A stretch of 8,418 nt of DNA from Alphaproteobacteria bacterium (GTDB taxonomy: Bacteria; Pseudomonadota; Alphaproteobacteria; UBA8366; JADFVY01), in the NCBI GenBank assembly GCA_029881615.1, contig JAOUMF010000061.1, forward strand, positions 1-8,418. The letters are read 5' to 3'. Position 1 is the stretch's first letter. The number at the start of each line of letters is the position of its first letter. Below the pieces are notes generated by a model, which worked only from the letters and a program-made list of their open reading frames with translations, was not told where the DNA came from and made no database searches. Of the stretch, positions 6,976-8,418 are shown piece by piece. The position numbers were made by a program, and so were the translations under genes.

Positions 6976-7452
6976 TTGTCTGAATTCACCCATTTCGATG
7001 CCGAAGGCAAGGCCCTGATGGTCGATGTCTCGGACAAGGACATTACCGAGCGCACAGCCACGGCCGTCGGCAGCGTCCTGATGGAGCCGGCAACGGTGGC
7101 CAAGATCATGGAGGGCGGATTCAAGAAGGGCGATGTGCTGTCGGTGGCGCGACTGGCCGGCATCATGGGTGCCAAGCGCACGCCGGACCTGATCCCGCTC
7201 TGCCACCCGCTGGCGCTGACCTCGGTCAAGGTGGATCTCGCGGTCGACGAGGAACGGAATGCCGTGGATATCACCGCGACCTGCAAGCTGAAGGGCCGCA
7301 CCGGCGTCGAGATGGAGGCTTTGACCGCGGTCTCGGTGGCGGCGCTGACGGTCTACGACATGTGCAAGGCGGTGGACCGCGGCATGCGGATCACCGAAAT
7401 CCGCCTTGTCCACAAGGCCGGCGGGAAATCCGGCGAATACAGGGCCGATTGA
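6976..7452 (+). CDS. moaC: MoaC, cyclic pyranopterin monophosphate synthase
   Basis: A 158-residue protein that, after the radical-SAM enzyme MoaA, converts 3',8-cyclo-7,8-dihydro-GTP to cyclic pyranopterin monophosphate, the first stable molybdenum-cofactor intermediate. Signatures include [14 protein letters not shown] (66-79), GVEMEALTA (110-118), YDMCKA (127-132) and the C-terminal GGKSGEY. The catalytic residues match E. coli numbering: Lys51, Lys67, His77, Glu112, Glu114, Asp128 and Lys131. The start is TTG; translation from it gives [12 protein letters not shown], which aligns with the family's usual MSxxTHxxxxG beginning. moeA starts one base before the end of this gene, so the two are translationally coupled. 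Neither moaA nor other moa genes are in the window. A TTG start may lower its translation relative to its neighbours, which is inference. Confidence 0.96.
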   Translation: MSEFTHFDAEGKALMVDVSDKDITERTATAVGSVLMEPATVAKIMEGGFKKGDVLSVARLAGIMGAKRTPDLIPLCHPLALTSVKVDLAVDEERNAVDITATCKLKGRTGVEMEALTAVSVAALTVYDMCKAVDRGMRITEIRLVHKAGGKSGEYRAD

Positions 7453-8418
7453 TGCTGTCCGTCGAACAGGCCCTCGAACGCATCCTTGGCGCCATGGCGC
7501 CATTGCCGGCCGAACAGATCAGCGTCGCCGACGGGTTGGGCCGCGTTCTTGCCCAGGATATTGTCGCCCGCCGCACCCAGCCGCCCGCCGCCATGTCGGC
7601 AATGGATGGTTATGCCGTGCGGGCGCGCGACGTGGCCGAGGTTCCGGCCAAACTGAAGATCGTCGGCCAGGCCCCCGCCGGCGGCGCGTGGCAAGGCACG
7701 CTCGGCGAGGGCGAAGCGGTACGGATTTTCACCGGCGGCCCGGTGCCCGACGGAGCCGACACGGTGATCATGCAGGAAAATACCGAGGCCGGCGACGGTA
7801 CGGTAACGGTGCTTACTGGCGCGCCGAAGGGCCGATTCGTGCGCCCCGCGGGCCTGGATTTCAGCGAGGGCGACGTTCTGCTAAGTGCCGGACGCCTGTT
7901 GACCGCGCGCGATGTCGCCCTGGCGGCGGCGATGAACACACCCTGGATAATGGTCCGCCGCCGCCCGCGCGTCGCCATCCTGGTCACCGGCGACGAGGTC
8001 GTCATGCCCGGCGATCCCATGACTCCCAATCAGATCATCAGTTCCAACAGTCTCGGCATGGCCGCCATGGTTACGGTATTCGGGGGCGAGCCCTGTATGC
8101 TGGGCATCGCGCCCGATGACCGAGAGGCGCTGGCCTCGATGGCCGCCGGGGCCAGGGGCGCCGACCTGCTGCTGACCAGCGGCGGCGCATCGGTCGGCGA
8201 CCATGACCTCGTGCAGAGTGTGCTGGGCGAGATCGGTTTCGAATTGGGGTTCTGGAAGATCGCCATGCGCCCGGGCAAGCCGCTGATCTTCGGCCATGTC
8301 GGCGATACGCCAGTGCTTGGCCTGCCGGGCAACCCGGTCTCGGCACTGGTCTGTTCCATGCTCTTCCTGCGTCCGGCACTGGCGCGCATGCTGGGAATGG
8401 ACGCCAAGGACGGCGGGC
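7452..8418 (+). CDS. moeA: MoeA, molybdopterin molybdenumtransferase (3' end off the window)
   Basis: The open frame begins at ATG 7452-7454, sharing its A with the moaC TGA, and runs to the right edge: 322 complete codons of a family of about 400. MoeA inserts molybdate into adenylylated molybdopterin to form active Moco. Visible signatures in order: MSAMDGYAV (48-56) with Asp52, FTGGPVPDGADTVIMQE (93-109) with Thr94, RPAGLDFSEGD (131-141), LVTGDEV (177-183) at the start of the MoeA/MogA-like fold, NQIISSNS (193-200), TSGGASVGDHD (242-252), MRPGKP (272-277) and GLPGNPVS (290-297). A modest AGGG (7441-7444) inside moaC serves as the ribosome binding site. Only the last part of domain III and the C-terminal domain IV are missing, because of the window edge. 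No frameshift or internal stop is seen. Confidence 0.96.
   Translation, partial: MLSVEQALERILGAMAPLPAEQISVADGLGRVLAQDIVARRTQPPAAMSAMDGYAVRARDVAEVPAKLKIVGQAPAGGAWQGTLGEGEAVRIFTGGPVPDGADTVIMQENTEAGDGTVTVLTGAPKGRFVRPAGLDFSEGDVLLSAGRLLTARDVALAAAMNTPWIMVRRRPRVAILVTGDEVVMPGDPMTPNQIISSNSLGMAAMVTVFGGEPCMLGIAPDDREALASMAAGARGADLLLTSGGASVGDHDLVQSVLGEIGFELGFWKIAMRPGKPLIFGHVGDTPVLGLPGNPVSALVCSMLFLRPALARMLGMDAKDGG

Noticed and set aside
6738..7503. Two overlapping minus-strand open frames (6738-7301 and 6826-7503)
   Set aside because: Antisense to trpC, moaC and the moeA start; long antisense frames are expected at this GC content.
7406..8119. Plus-strand open frame of 237 codons
   Set aside because: Alternative frame of moaC/moeA, with an Arg/Gly/Pro-rich product; the MoeA frame holds all family signatures.
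1..8418. CRISPR arrays, tRNA or rRNA genes, insertion sequences, phage genes or toxin-antitoxin pairs
   Set aside because: I looked for regularly spaced repeats, tRNA-like cloverleaf ends, transposase motifs and terminal inverted repeats and saw none; nearly all of the window is covered by the genes listed.

Overview
The window is GC-rich bacterial DNA with Shine-Dalgarno-led, tightly packed genes. The gene order trpG-trpD-trpC-moaC-moeA, with a stand-alone TrpG, a TrpC not fused to TrpF, and two molybdenum-cofactor genes directly behind the trp genes, is typical of Alphaproteobacteria outside the Rhizobiales. Assignment below class level (for example a Rhodospirillales-like lineage) is only a guess.

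Layout. (1) Positions 1-967, minus strand: the N-terminal 322 residues of a membrane-anchored protein that I do not recognise; it runs off the left edge. (2) Positions 1069-4195, minus strand: a complete copper-efflux operon in the order copZ (Cu(I) chaperone), copA (Cu(I) P1B-type ATPase), cueR (Cu(I)-sensing MerR-family activator). A CueR-type promoter with the 19-bp spacer characteristic of MerR targets lies in front of copZ (4241-4271). (3) Positions 4196-4394: a divergent control region that also holds a second, degenerate copy of the CueR-like dyad exactly 30 bp from the first, and a 12-bp palindrome just in front of trpG. (4) Positions 4395-8418, plus strand: trpG, trpD, trpC, moaC and the first 322 codons of moeA, which runs off the right edge. 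trpD to moeA are nearly contiguous; trpG and trpD are separated by 134 bp.

How the genes work together. CueR senses Cu(I) and activates transcription of copZ-copA-cueR, so it also controls its own synthesis. CopZ carries Cu(I) in the cytoplasm to CopA, which pumps it out across the inner membrane. TrpG supplies ammonia to anthranilate synthase (TrpE, not in the window), and TrpD and TrpC perform the next steps toward indole-3-glycerol phosphate. MoaC acts in the first step of molybdopterin synthesis, and MoeA inserts molybdate in the last.

No new multi-gene system is evident. The points most worth a second look are the paired CueR-like dyads between the copper operon and trpG, the unrecognised Arg-rich membrane protein behind cueR with phased GAAATT repeats in front of it, and the separation of trpG from trpE by the copper operon.
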